DNA of 38,273 nt. Source: Planctomycetota bacterium. Its GTDB lineage: Bacteria > Planctomycetota > Phycisphaerae > FEN-1346. Made by a program: the position numbers and the translations under genes. Positions 24,506 to 32,637 of the stretch are shown here, piece by piece. Every line of letters begins with the position of its first letter. The stretch's first letter is position 1. Location of the stretch: contig JAPLMO010000295.1 of the NCBI GenBank assembly GCA_026386995.1, forward strand, positions 1-38,273, written 5' to 3'. The notes below the pieces were generated by a model, which did no database searches, had not been told where the DNA came from, and was given only the letters and a program-made list of their open reading frames with translations.

Positions 24506-25801
24506 TCACGGCGCAACCGTGATGCTGACCGCCTGCTCGTCGCCCGCCCGCAGGGTCACCGGTTGGGGACGGACCAGCCGGTCGCCTTCGCGCACGGCCA
24601 CCGTGTACTCGCCGGCCAGCATGTAGAAACTCGCGGGGTTGTCGGCGAGGGCCGTCACCATGCGGTCCCCCTGGCGGACCTCGACCATCGGGAACCGTCC
24701 GCTACCCGGCGCGTAGCCGCCGCCGGTCACTGTCACGATCATCCGGCCGCTGGGCACGTCGACCGTGCGGCGGAGGACCTCGCCGGCCCCGATGCGCACG
24801 TCAGGAATCTCGAAGACCTGCCCGCCGTCGAGTTGGACCCGCACCAGGTACGTCCCCTCGGCGGCCTGGAACCTTGCGGGCGACTCCGACACGGCGGCCA
24901 CGATCGCGCTGCCGGCCCGCAACTGGATGACCGGCCCGCGCGGGAAGGGCCGCCCGCCGGCGGTCAGCGTCAGTTCCAGCGTGCCCGTGGCGGTGTTGAT
25001 GGTATGCTCCGTGATGCCCGTCGGCGCGACCGTCACGCGGTGCTGCGGCGTCTCGGGCGACGAGCCCACGTGGGCCGACACCAAGTACGGCCCCGGCCTG
25101 AGCGGAAACTCCGCCGGGTTCTCGTTGAGGCTGACCGGCGTGAAGGCCGCGTCCTCGGCGTGGCGAACCGTGACCACCGGCCGCACGGCCGGGGCGCGGG
25201 CGCCCTCAACCACCGTCACGCGCAGTCGCGCCGTGGCAACGGGCGGCGGCGTTGCCGGCGCGGGTGCGGCGGGCGGCCCTCCGCGGCGGAAGTACGTCAT
25301 ACGCGGGTCCGGGCGCCCGACGAAGCACATGAAGTTGAACTCGTACCGCTGGATCATCTGCAAGGCCTGCCGCGCATCGACCTCTCGCGTAAAATCGATG
25401 AGCCAGAGGTCGCCCTGGACGACCTTCCAGTGGCCGCCGATCAGGCGGACCTCGCACCGGGCGGGGTCGAATGGGATGGCGTCTTCGCCCTCGCATGGGC
25501 CGACCGGGGCCTGCCCGCTCACGAGGTAATACGAGAGGACCCGCGTGGGGCTGCCGACGAAGCCCTGCTGGTTGAGCCCGTAATGGCGGATGATGCGGAG
25601 GGCTTGCCGTGCCTGGGCCTCGCGGTCTCCGAAATCCAGCAGCCACAGGTCGCCGCACACGACCTTCCAGTTGCCCTCGAGTTGGCGTACCTCGGTCCGG
25701 GCCGGGTCGAACGCGATGATGTCCTCGCCCGGCGCAGGCGCCGCCGAGCACGAAGCCGCCAGGATTGCCATGATTACCGCTGCCGGCAAAATGCGCAACA
25801 T
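24506..25801 (-). CDS. Lipoprotein with two WKVV-GDLWLLDF modules and PEGA-like repeats
   Basis: The 431-residue product has a lipoprotein signal ending LAASC (lipidated C18). Two copies of a module of about 60 residues follow (about 29-92 and 109-172). Each has the pattern FDPAR-EVR, W-KVV-GDLWL-DF, ARQAL and FVG-P. From about residue 195 there are several beta-sandwich repeats of PEGA or carboxypeptidase-regulatory type (for example GTLELTLTAGGRPF and GRMIVTVTGGGY), ending with GEYTVAVREGDRLVRP. No catalytic motif is seen, so a surface binding or structural role is likely by inference. AAAGGAA before the ATG supports the start. It lies downstream of the LRR lipoprotein gene on the same strand. 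Confidence 0.78.
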   Translation of the reverse strand: MLRILPAAVIMAILAASCSAAPAPGEDIIAFDPARTEVRQLEGNWKVVCGDLWLLDFGDREAQARQALRIIRHYGLNQQGFVGSPTRVLSYYLVSGQAPVGPCEGEDAIPFDPARCEVRLIGGHWKVVQGDLWLIDFTREVDARQALQMIQRYEFNFMCFVGRPDPRMTYFRRGGPPAAPAPATPPPVATARLRVTVVEGARAPAVRPVVTVRHAEDAAFTPVSLNENPAEFPLRPGPYLVSAHVGSSPETPQHRVTVAPTGITEHTINTATGTLELTLTAGGRPFPRGPVIQLRAGSAIVAAVSESPARFQAAEGTYLVRVQLDGGQVFEIPDVRIGAGEVLRRTVDVPSGRMIVTVTGGGYAPGSGRFPMVEVRQGDRMVTALADNPASFYMLAGEYTVAVREGDRLVRPQPVTLRAGDEQAVSITVAP

Positions 25802-25889
25802 GAGAGGTTCCTTTCAAAGGGATACTACTATATCGACTTTGCTGCGACCGCAGAACAATGAGATTCCGTACAACCATCTGCTTGGAGGC

Positions 25890-26831
25890 TCACCAATGGT
25901 AAACCTTGGTCCCCGGCAAAGCCTTCCGGAGTTCCTTCAAGGCGGCGTCCGAGACCTTGGTGTTGCCGAAGTATATCTTCTTCAAACACTTGAGTTCCGC
26001 GAGTTCCTTGAGGCCGGCGTCAGTAATCCCGGTGTCGGTGAGGTCGAGCACCTGCAAGCCCTTAAGTTCCTCGAGTCCCTTGAGCCCGTCGTCCGTGATC
26101 TGGCTGCTGGTGAGGTTGAGCGTCTCTAGATCGCTGAGGTCCCTGAGGTCTCTGAGTCCAGACCCAGTGATCGCTGTCCCGCGGAGATTGAGTTGCCGCA
26201 GGTCTTTGATCTCTCTGAGTTCCTTCATGCCGGCGTCCGTAACCTTCGTCCGGGCCAGGCTGAGTTCCAGCAGGCCCTTCAGTTCCTTGAGGTCTTTCAG
26301 ACCAGCGTCTGTGACCTGGGTGACTTCCAGGTCGAGCATCTCGAGGCCCTTGAGTTCCTTGAGGTGCTTCAACACGGCATCCGTGACATCGGTGGCACCT
26401 GCCAGGCTGAGTTGCCGCAGCCCCTTGAGCTCCTTGAGGTCTTCGAGGCCGGTGTCCTTGATCCAGCCGCCGCCGAGGATAAGCGTCCGCAGGCCCGCGA
26501 GTTCTTTCAGTTCCTTCACGCCACCGTCTGTGACCCTGGTGCGGTAGAGGTTGAGCATCTGCAAGCCATTGTGTGCATGGAGCTCCTTCAGGCCGGTGTC
26601 GGAGATCTCGGTGTAGCTGAGGTCAAGTTCCTGCAACCCCTTGAGTTCCTTCAGGTCCTTCAGATCGGAGTCCGTGACTTTGGTGCCGCTGAGGTGGACA
26701 CTGACGACTCTGGTTACCGTGCCGCCCAACTTGAGGACCGCGTTGACGGCGTTTTCTTCCCGGACCGTTTGCGTCTGGCCGCACCCGGCAAGACCCACCG
26801 TCAGCGACAGCAGCAAGGCAATTTGGCGCAT
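25890..26831 (-). CDS. Leucine-rich-repeat lipoprotein
   Basis: The 313-residue product has a lipoprotein signal MRQIALLLSLTVGLAGC (lipidated C17). It then consists almost wholly of about eleven leucine-rich repeats of 23-24 residues with the consensus LKGLxxLDLxxTxVTDAGLKELKE. This is the T-x-V/I-T-D-x-G-L variant common in secreted planctomycete proteins. LRR arcs bind proteins; the partner cannot be told. Start at 26831: GGAGG lies about 10 nt upstream and the signal peptide begins here. An upstream in-frame extension to 26936 lacks support. The highly repetitive coding sequence makes recombination between repeats likely. Confidence 0.85.
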   Translation of the reverse strand: MRQIALLLSLTVGLAGCGQTQTVREENAVNAVLKLGGTVTRVVSVHLSGTKVTDSDLKDLKELKGLQELDLSYTEISDTGLKELHAHNGLQMLNLYRTRVTDGGVKELKELAGLRTLILGGGWIKDTGLEDLKELKGLRQLSLAGATDVTDAVLKHLKELKGLEMLDLEVTQVTDAGLKDLKELKGLLELSLARTKVTDAGMKELREIKDLRQLNLRGTAITGSGLRDLRDLSDLETLNLTSSQITDDGLKGLEELKGLQVLDLTDTGITDAGLKELAELKCLKKIYFGNTKVSDAALKELRKALPGTKVYHW

Positions 26832-26975
26832 TATGGTATGGCCTCCAGGAAGGAACCTGCCGCGTGGCCCAACCGCGGCGCGGACGCCGACGCACTCATA
26901 CATTTGGATTCTACTGGTTCCGGGGGCATGCCGCAAGCGCCGGGTGCCCGGAACGGCGCCTGGCCCGTCACCGCG

Positions 26976-27007
26976 ACATGGTCACGCAACAGCGTGACCA
27001 TGCCACC
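26976..27007. repeat. ACATGGTCACGC palindrome (family G)
   Basis: ACATGGTCACGC and GCGTGACCATGCCACC flank an AACA loop. It is the reverse orientation of the element embedded in the glycosyltransferase gene at 5893-5926. Here it is intergenic, 25 bp after the 3' end of the reductase-like gene, where it could act as a transcript-end hairpin. Confidence 0.8.
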
Positions 27008-27032
27008 CGCCAATTGATCCCTGGCTGCCGCG

Positions 27033-28181
27033 CTACAGGTTATCGCCGAAGAGGAACGCTCTGCCGAAGCGGTCGGCGATCTCCTGGTTGGTGTAGATGA
27101 GCGGCAGGAGGAATGCCACGTTCACGTTCGGCATCTGGAGGTGGGGGGCCATGGTCTGGCGCCAGAGAGACTTGAAGGTCTGAAGTTCGTCCTGGCAGTG
27201 GATGCCCTTGGCTCGCTTGCGGTCGGCGTCGAGGGCCCTCAGCACGCACCCCGCGGCGATGGCGGCGCTCTGAATGCCGGGATAAATCCCCTCGCCTGTG
27301 GCGGCCGAGGCGAATCCGCCGGCGTCGCCGATGAGGATCGTGCGTTTGCCGACGTGGCTCTCGAACTCCAGCGCCGCCCCGGCCGGCACTGCGGCGCCTT
27401 GCGGGTTTGCCGCGGCCGTGCCGCGCGGCAGGAAGCCTTTCTCCTGAAGGCCGCCGACCCACGCGTCATAGAGCGGGCGCAACTGGCAATCCTCTGCGCC
27501 GCGCACGCCAACGCCGACGTTGACGTGCCCCTTGCCGGGAAACGCCCAGGCGTAGCCCGGCGCCCGGCCGAACCCGAGGGCGACGTTGATGGCGCCCGGT
27601 GGACACGCCCGCTGCTGCCTCGCGGTCAGCGAAACGCTCTTGGCGCAGCAGACGACCAGTTGCTGGGGTTCCCAGTAGGCCCTCAGTCCGATGGCCCCGG
27701 CGACGGTGCTGTGAACGCCGTCGGCGCCTATGAGGATGCGGCCGACGACGCGCGAGCCGCCCGCGAGGACCGCCGCCACCGCCTGCTCGCCGCTCTCGAT
27801 GGCGACGACCCGTTTGCCCAGGATTGCCTTGGCGCCGGCCTTCACGGCTTGGCGTAGGAGTTGGGCGTCGAGCGCCTCGCGCCGGACAATAAAACCGGAC
27901 GTGGCGCGCGATGAGAATTCGGCCGATTGCTTCAAATCCGGCGAATGAAAAACGAGGCGCCGGAACGGGGCGGCCTTGATCGTGCGGCGGACGGCATCCA
28001 GGAAGGGGAACTCGCGGACGGCCTTGGTGCTCACCCAGCCGCCGCAGGTCTTGGGGCGCGGGAACTTCGCGCCGTCGATGAGGGCCACGGTTGCACCGGC
28101 GTCGGCGAGGAACTTTGCGGCACAGGCGCCCGAGGGGCCGGCGCCGACCACGACGACGTCGTACTGATTCGATGATTTCAT
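27033..28181 (-). CDS. Geranylgeranyl-reductase-family FAD-dependent oxidoreductase
   Basis: The 382-residue product is a p-hydroxybenzoate-hydroxylase-fold flavoprotein. The Rossmann motif VVVGAGPSGACAA has glycines at 13, 15 and 18. PRPKTCGGWVS (41-51) is typical of the geranylgeranyl reductase family. IGADGVHSTV lies at 151-160, and the second FAD motif GDAGGFASAATGEGIYPG at 285-302. The family reduces isoprenoid double bonds in lipids or quinone tails, but many members act on other substrates. It follows mlaD by 36 bp on the same strand, so a lipid substrate is a fair inference. Its 3' end is followed by a palindrome at 26976-27007. Confidence 0.85.
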   Translation of the reverse strand: MKSSNQYDVVVVGAGPSGACAAKFLADAGATVALIDGAKFPRPKTCGGWVSTKAVREFPFLDAVRRTIKAAPFRRLVFHSPDLKQSAEFSSRATSGFIVRREALDAQLLRQAVKAGAKAILGKRVVAIESGEQAVAAVLAGGSRVVGRILIGADGVHSTVAGAIGLRAYWEPQQLVVCCAKSVSLTARQQRACPPGAINVALGFGRAPGYAWAFPGKGHVNVGVGVRGAEDCQLRPLYDAWVGGLQEKGFLPRGTAAANPQGAAVPAGAALEFESHVGKRTILIGDAGGFASAATGEGIYPGIQSAAIAAGCVLRALDADRKRAKGIHCQDELQTFKSLWRQTMAPHLQMPNVNVAFLLPLIYTNQEIADRFGRAFLFGDNL

Positions 28182-28217
28182 GGCGAGAACCGCAAATGCG
28201 TCGGCCGCCCGGCCCTC

Positions 28218-29477
28218 CTACTTCTGAATGCGTTCAAACTCTTTCAGCAGCGCCTTTTCGGCCTCCTGGTACCTGGCGAACGTCTCTTCCAGGCGCTTCT
28301 GCATCCCCTGGAGGATCTCGGGGTTGACGGCGACGCCTTCTTTGTTGGCGTCGATCATGGTCTGGAGGGTGTCGGCGCAGGTCTGGATGTCGGTGGCCGC
28401 ATGGGCGAACGCGCGGGCCGAGTCGTAGAGGTTCAGCGACTCGACCTCTTTCTTGTCGGGCGTGGCGAAGAGCCGCCACGGGGCGCGGCGGACCTCCTTC
28501 GAGAGGGCCAGCAGGTGATCGCTCGTCTCGCGGAAGTTCTGGAGCGAGGTCGCAATGTTGCTCCGGTTGGTCGAGATGAGGGCCTTGGCGTCGCCGGCAA
28601 TGACCTTGAAGTCCGCCAGGGCCGTCTTGACGTCGGCGCTGGCGGCGCGGACGTTGGCAACGATAGCGGCGGCTTCCTTGTCGACGTTCTCGACGGCGCT
28701 ATGGGCGTGGACGATGGTCTGATGGATTTCGTCGCGGTTCTCGGTCACGATGGCCTGGAGGTTCTGGGCGGTGGCGACGACGTGCTCCGTGGCGCCCTTG
28801 GTGTTGGCGATGGCGGTTTTTACGTTTTCGCGGTTCTCGTCCAGCATTTCTTTCATTTCCGCGACGGTCTCTTTGGCCTTCTTCGTCCCTTCGGCCAGGT
28901 TATCGCCGGCAACCTTGACCTTCTCGATGATGCCGGGCAGGTCGGTCTTCAGGCCGGTGGCGACGACGCGGACGCTCTCGATGATTTCGCCGACGCTCTG
29001 ACGTTCCTTGTCGCCGATGCCAACCTCGCCTGCCGCGCCCGCAAAGGCCGACGCCTCGCCGCCCATGATGAAATCGGTCGCCTTCTCGCCGATGCCGACG
29101 TCCTCAATGTTGATCACCGCCGACTGGCCCACCAGCGCCTGGCTGATCAGGATGCGGGCGTCCTTGTGGATCACGTACTCTTTCGGCAGCGACACGGTCA
29201 CCTCGACCATGTAGCACATCGGCCGCTTATCGCCCACCGGGCAGGGCGACTCGACCAGTTGCGTCTTCTCGACGCGCCCGATGGGGTGCCCGGCCAGGAG
29301 GACCGGGTTGCCGATCTTGACGTTCGGGGCCGCCTTGAAGCGGACGTTGACCGCCTGCGTCTCCAGGGTCCAGGTATCCCAGCCTCCCACCAGGACGAGG
29401 ACGGCGATGGTCGCGGCCAAGGCCGCCAGCAGGAACGCCCCGGCGACCACGCGATTGCGAGCACTATGTTGAGGCAT
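28218..29477 (-). CDS. mlaD: MlaD-family (MCE domain) lipid-transport protein
   Basis: MlaD-type proteins are anchored in the inner membrane and form a hexameric ring that passes lipids between the MlaFE transporter and the periplasm. The 419-residue product has one N-terminal membrane segment (about 10-31). An MCE domain follows (about 40-130: VNVRFKAAPNVKIGNPVLLAGHPIG). A long helical region with heptad-like spacing runs from about 165 to 340, much longer than E. coli MlaD (about 180 residues) and closer to MCE proteins with periplasm-spanning helices. C28 of other MCE lipoproteins is absent. It lies 60 bp downstream of mlaF. Confidence 0.88.
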   Translation of the reverse strand: MPQHSARNRVVAGAFLLAALAATIAVLVLVGGWDTWTLETQAVNVRFKAAPNVKIGNPVLLAGHPIGRVEKTQLVESPCPVGDKRPMCYMVEVTVSLPKEYVIHKDARILISQALVGQSAVINIEDVGIGEKATDFIMGGEASAFAGAAGEVGIGDKERQSVGEIIESVRVVATGLKTDLPGIIEKVKVAGDNLAEGTKKAKETVAEMKEMLDENRENVKTAIANTKGATEHVVATAQNLQAIVTENRDEIHQTIVHAHSAVENVDKEAAAIVANVRAASADVKTALADFKVIAGDAKALISTNRSNIATSLQNFRETSDHLLALSKEVRRAPWRLFATPDKKEVESLNLYDSARAFAHAATDIQTCADTLQTMIDANKEGVAVNPEILQGMQKRLEETFARYQEAEKALLKEFERIQK

Positions 29478-29537
29478 ACGCTACTCCTTCACACGGCGGG
29501 AACCGGCGACCGGGCCCCGGCCAGCGGATAACGGCGG

Positions 29538-30353
29538 TCAGTCACTGTCCGCCCCCAGCAAGTCCGTCAGGTAATCGGTCTTCGAGACGCGCAGCGGGAT
29601 CGGCCCGTCAGCCAGCCCCTCGACGAACTGCCGCACGCGCGGGTCCGTGGGGTGGCTGAATTCCTCGGGCGGCCCGACGGCGATGAACTCGCCGTTGTAA
29701 AGCATCGCCACGCGGTCGGCGATGCGCAGCGCGCTCTTCATGTCGTGCGTCACAACGATGCTCGTGACGCTCAACTTGTTCCTCAAGTCGATCACCAACT
29801 GGTCGATGACGCTGGTGGCGATCGGGTCCAGGCCGGCGCTGGGCTCATCGTAGAAGACGATCTCGGGGTCCAGCGCGATCGCGCGGGCCAGGCCCACGCG
29901 TTTGCGCATACCGCCCGAGATCTGCGCGGGGCTCAGGTCCTCAAAGTCCCGAAGGCCCACCAGTTCCAGTTTCATCTTCACGATCATGCTGATGATCTTC
30001 TCGTCCAGGTCGGTGTGCTCCCGCAGAGGCAGGGCCACGTTCTCGCCGACCGTCATGGACGAGTAGAGCGCCCCCGACTGGAAGAGGATGCCGAAGCGGC
30101 GGCGGATGCGGTCAAGGCGCTTGGCCGACGCGCAGCAGGCGTCCTCGCCGCCGATGTAGACGTGGCCCGCGTCGGGGGCGTACTCGCCGATGATCGTCCT
30201 CAGGAGCGTCGACTTGCCGCAACCCGAGCCGCCGATGATGACCAGCGTTTCGCCGCGCGGCACGCACAGGTTGATGTCCTTCAGGACCTGGCGTCCGTCG
30301 AAGAATTTCTGCACGCCGCGCAGTTCAAGAATCGGTTCGTCGGTTGTCGACAT
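29538..30353 (-). CDS. mlaF: MlaF-family ABC transporter ATPase
   Basis: This is the cytoplasmic ATPase of the Mla lipid transporter. The 271-residue product has Walker A GGSGCGKST (41-49), the Q-loop region FQSGALYSSMTV, and the signature ISGGMRKRVGLARA (145-158). Walker B IVFYDEP spans 165-171, and the switch histidine is H203. The FQSGALY and MRKRVGLARA wording is typical of the MlaF/Ttg2A subfamily. A C-terminal extension after about residue 240 resembles the MlaF tail that contacts the neighbouring subunit. It is separated from mlaE by a 233-bp gap filled largely by a palindromic repeat. Confidence 0.92.
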   Translation of the reverse strand: MSTTDEPILELRGVQKFFDGRQVLKDINLCVPRGETLVIIGGSGCGKSTLLRTIIGEYAPDAGHVYIGGEDACCASAKRLDRIRRRFGILFQSGALYSSMTVGENVALPLREHTDLDEKIISMIVKMKLELVGLRDFEDLSPAQISGGMRKRVGLARAIALDPEIVFYDEPSAGLDPIATSVIDQLVIDLRNKLSVTSIVVTHDMKSALRIADRVAMLYNGEFIAVGPPEEFSHPTDPRVRQFVEGLADGPIPLRVSKTDYLTDLLGADSD

Positions 30354-30422
30354 CGCACACCCTGGGCGCCGGGAATCCCGGCGCTAACGCAAATGCCCCG
30401 CTGCTTCGTACGTGTTCAGCGC

Positions 30423-30523
30423 TGTCATTCTGAGGCCCCGTTTACGGGGCCGAAGAATCTCGCTGTTCGGGCGGCCGAGATTCTTCGCTCGCTCTCGCTC
30501 GCTCTCGCTCGCTCAGAATGACA
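30423..30523. repeat. TGTCATTCTGAGG repeat with 10-bp tandem, family C copy 2
   Basis: It has the same outer ends as 7854-7954, TGTCATTCTGAGG and CTCAGAATGACA. The inner arms GAAGAATCTCG and CGAGATTCTTC also match. Near the right end GCTCGCTCTC is repeated about 2.8 times in tandem (30487-30514), an expansion absent from copy 1. It lies inside the mla operon, between mlaE and mlaF. Confidence 0.88.
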
Positions 30524-30586
30524 ATTCTTGCCTGGCACGCCAAACACGTACGCCGCTTCCGCAGCGGGCTCCAACGGCAACAGTCG

Positions 30587-31396
30587 CTACCACAAGAAGT
30601 AGAACGCCGCCGTAAACGCGCAGTCGGCGGCGATAATGGCGAAGATCGAGAGGACGACGCTGCGCGTGGTGGCGCGGCCGACGCCGCCCGCCCCGCCCGC
30701 CACGCCCAGCCCCTCGTAGCACGAGATGAGCACCAGGATGAATCCGAAGATGCCGCTCTTGATGAGGCCCGTCAGGACGTCCTTCACCAGGAGGCCCGAG
30801 ATGACCGTGTGGTAGTATTCCCAGGGGTCGCGCCTCAGGATAAAGTGGTCGACGATGCCGCCGCCGGCCGTCCCGACGATATCGGCGATGATTGTCAGCG
30901 AGACCGTCATCAGGATGGCGGCGATGACGCGCGGCACGACGAGAAACCGGATGGGGTGGATGGCGCTGGTGCGCATGGCCGCGATTTCCTCGCCGACGAC
31001 CATGGTGCCCAATTCGGCCGCGATAGCCGCCCCGGCGAAGCCCGTCAGCACGATTGCGCAGAGGAGCGGCCCGAGTTCACGGAAGATGGCGATCGAGACG
31101 ATCGTGGCCACCTTGTCCAACTGGCCGTAGTCGGCCAGGACGGGCGCCAGTTGAAACGCCAGGATCATGCCGACGAAGGTCTGTACGAGGACGATGATGG
31201 GAATGGCCCGCACACCCAAGCGGACCATCTGGAAGAACGTTTCGTCGGCCTTGATGCGGGGCCGGACGACCAAGCCCAGGACGAGGAACTTCAAGGTATC
31301 CAGCGCAAGATACCCCAGGCCGCCCAGGTAGGCCAGCAAGCCTTCTCCCTGGGAGCCGACGCGTTCCAGCAGGCGCACCAGCGGCGCGACGCTCAC
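30587..31396 (-). CDS. mlaE: MlaE-family permease
   Basis: MlaE is the membrane-spanning permease of the Mla lipid transporter, working as a dimer with MlaF below and the MlaD ring above. The 269-residue product has the usual length, an N-terminal interfacial helix and about five membrane segments. Family motifs are VQTFVGMILAFQLAPVL, FRELGPLLCAIVLTGFAGAAIAAELGTM (the conserved permease loop), and PRVIAAILMTVSLTI. Its ATG overlaps the stop of the STAS gene by 4 bp. Directionality, import or export of lipid, cannot be told. Confidence 0.92.
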   Translation of the reverse strand: MSVAPLVRLLERVGSQGEGLLAYLGGLGYLALDTLKFLVLGLVVRPRIKADETFFQMVRLGVRAIPIIVLVQTFVGMILAFQLAPVLADYGQLDKVATIVSIAIFRELGPLLCAIVLTGFAGAAIAAELGTMVVGEEIAAMRTSAIHPIRFLVVPRVIAAILMTVSLTIIADIVGTAGGGIVDHFILRRDPWEYYHTVISGLLVKDVLTGLIKSGIFGFILVLISCYEGLGVAGGAGGVGRATTRSVVLSIFAIIAADCAFTAAFYFLW

Positions 31397-31752
31397 GCTT
31401 GGAGGGCCTCCTCGACGCTGGCGGCGGTCGTAAAAATGGAGTCGAGGCGGGCGATCTCGAACACGCCGCGGACCCGCTGGTTCATGCCCGCCAGGATCAG
31501 ACGCCCGCGATAGCGCTGGATGGTCTGCATCGCTTCGACCAGGGTCGCAACGCCGCTGGAATCGACGTAGCGGGTCTCGGTCAGGTCCAAGACCACGCGC
31601 AAGGGTTTTGATTCAGCGATCTTGCGCAGCGATTCCCGAAGCGCGGGGGACGAGAAGACCGTCACTTCGCCCTTTGCGGTGACGACAACGCCTCCCGCCT
31701 CCTGGCGGGTCCCGATCTCAAGGCCCGAACTGGGGTTAAGCCGCGAACTCAT
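31393..31752 (-). CDS. STAS-domain protein (MlaB-like or anti-sigma-antagonist-like)
   Basis: The 119-residue product is a single STAS domain. Its core LRVVLDLTETRYVDSSGVATLVEAM (51-75) holds D64-S65-S66-G, the position phosphorylated in anti-sigma-factor antagonists. MlaB, the small cytoplasmic partner of MlaF in E. coli, is also a STAS protein. Tight coupling to mlaE makes an MlaB-like role the best inference, although the preserved DSSG motif leaves a phospho-regulated antagonist possible. About 37 bp separate it from the upstream lipoprotein gene. Confidence 0.85.
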   Translation of the reverse strand: MSSRLNPSSGLEIGTRQEAGGVVVTAKGEVTVFSSPALRESLRKIAESKPLRVVLDLTETRYVDSSGVATLVEAMQTIQRYRGRLILAGMNQRVRGVFEIARLDSIFTTAASVEEALQA

Positions 31753-31789
31753 GCGTAAGACTCCGTCCGATTGATCCGCCCCTCGGGTG

Positions 31790-32125
31790 CTACTTGGCCT
31801 TTTGCTGCTCGTCCCACCACTGGCGCCACTTGGCGATGACCGCCGCCCGGTCCTCGGCCTTGATGAGGCGGCGGTCGAAATCCTGTCCGGTCAACTGGTG
31901 GAGGCCAACGGCCGCCATGAAACTGACCCCCTCGTCCTGGGCGTCCAGCAGGTTGATGAGTTCCGGAACCATCGACCGGTCGCCCGCCCGGACCGTCTCG
32001 GCGATGGCGGCAACCTGGACCCGCGGGTTGTCGGTGCGGAGTTGTTCCAGGCGAACCTCGCGGGCCGTGCACCCCGCAGCCAGGACCGTCAGGACCACCG
32101 CGCAGACTGCACCCGGATGTCTCAC
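31790..32125 (-). CDS. Small HEAT-like lipoprotein
   Basis: The 111-residue product from the GTG at 32125 has a short lipoprotein signal ending LAAGC (lipidated C19). Helical repeats of HEAT type follow: NPRVQVAAIAETVRAGDRSMVPELINLLDAQDEGVSFMAAVGLHQLTG contains about two. It ends in a Trp-rich charged helix. An in-frame TTG at 32167 would add 14 residues with a less typical signal. It is the first gene after the strong promoter at 32184-32212 and probably belongs to the mla operon. Its job there is unknown. Confidence 0.65.
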   Translation of the reverse strand: MRHPGAVCAVVLTVLAAGCTAREVRLEQLRTDNPRVQVAAIAETVRAGDRSMVPELINLLDAQDEGVSFMAAVGLHQLTGQDFDRRLIKAEDRAAVIAKWRQWWDEQQKAK

Positions 32126-32183
32126 AAGGCCGATTCCGATTACCGCGTCACCGCCCCACTTTAGCAAGGCCAGTCAATGACCG

Positions 32184-32212
32184 ATTATATACTGCGCAGG
32201 GGGGCCTGCCAA
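32184..32212 (-). promoter_or_regulatory. Strong promoter of the mla operon
   Basis: On the minus strand TTGGCA (32207-32212), a 17-bp spacer and a perfect TATAAT (32184-32189) form an excellent promoter. The transcript would start near 32177, upstream of both possible starts of the HEAT-like lipoprotein. The boxes are identical to those of the comF promoter. Confidence 0.65.
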
Positions 32213-32312
32213 GCAAATTGAACGAACTGCGCCGCCACAATAGCGCTGTCAACAATTGCTGACCGAAATCGCCCGGAATTGCTGTGCCCAGAAGGCTAAT
32301 GTCGAGTTTTGA

Positions 32313-32341
32313 TTGCAGGTGCGACCGTTCCGGGGTACACT
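32313..32341 (+). promoter_or_regulatory. Weak promoter candidate for the R-M regulator
   Basis: TTGCAG (32313-32318), a 17-bp spacer and TACACT (32336-32341) lie about 70 nt upstream of the regulator start. The match is partial. No obvious operator palindrome is visible. Confidence 0.3.
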
Positions 32342-32409
32342 CCCTGAGAATGTGGCAAGAATTACCAGAATTGTCTTGCAACGTTTAGTAAGGCTTGATA
32401 GGGTTCCTG

Positions 32410-32637
32410 ATGTCGGAAGATAACGAGAGAGGAATCGGCGAGTACCTAACTGTTGGGGCCGCCGCGGAGTTTTTGGGTGTGTCGCGGTCCACACTTCGGA
32501 ATTGGGATCGGGCCGGGAAGTTGAAGGCGGTTAGACACCCCATCAACGGTTACAGGTTATACCGAAGAGGAACTTTGAATGCGTTGCTAAAGAGCATAAT
32601 TGGGAAAGAGGATTCCATTGCTGGGAATACAGACTAA
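32410..32637 (+). CDS. MerR/excisionase-type helix-turn-helix protein
   Basis: The 75-residue product has a winged helix-turn-helix of the MerR/excisionase class: YLTVGAAAEFLGVSRSTLRNW (12-32), then NGYRLYRRGTLNALLKSI forming the wing and the next helix. It overlaps the start of the methyltransferase gene by about 20 bp, so the two are translationally coupled. A role in controlling the modification gene is likely by context, though it does not look like a classical C protein. Base composition is clearly lower in GC than the flanks, which suggests transfer. Confidence 0.75.
   Translation: MSEDNERGIGEYLTVGAAAEFLGVSRSTLRNWDRAGKLKAVRHPINGYRLYRRGTLNALLKSIIGKEDSIAGNTD

Noticed and set aside
30487..30514. 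Tandem GCTCGCTCTC repeats considered as a CRISPR array
   Set aside because: The units are directly adjacent with no spacers and lie within a palindromic repeat. No cas gene is present.
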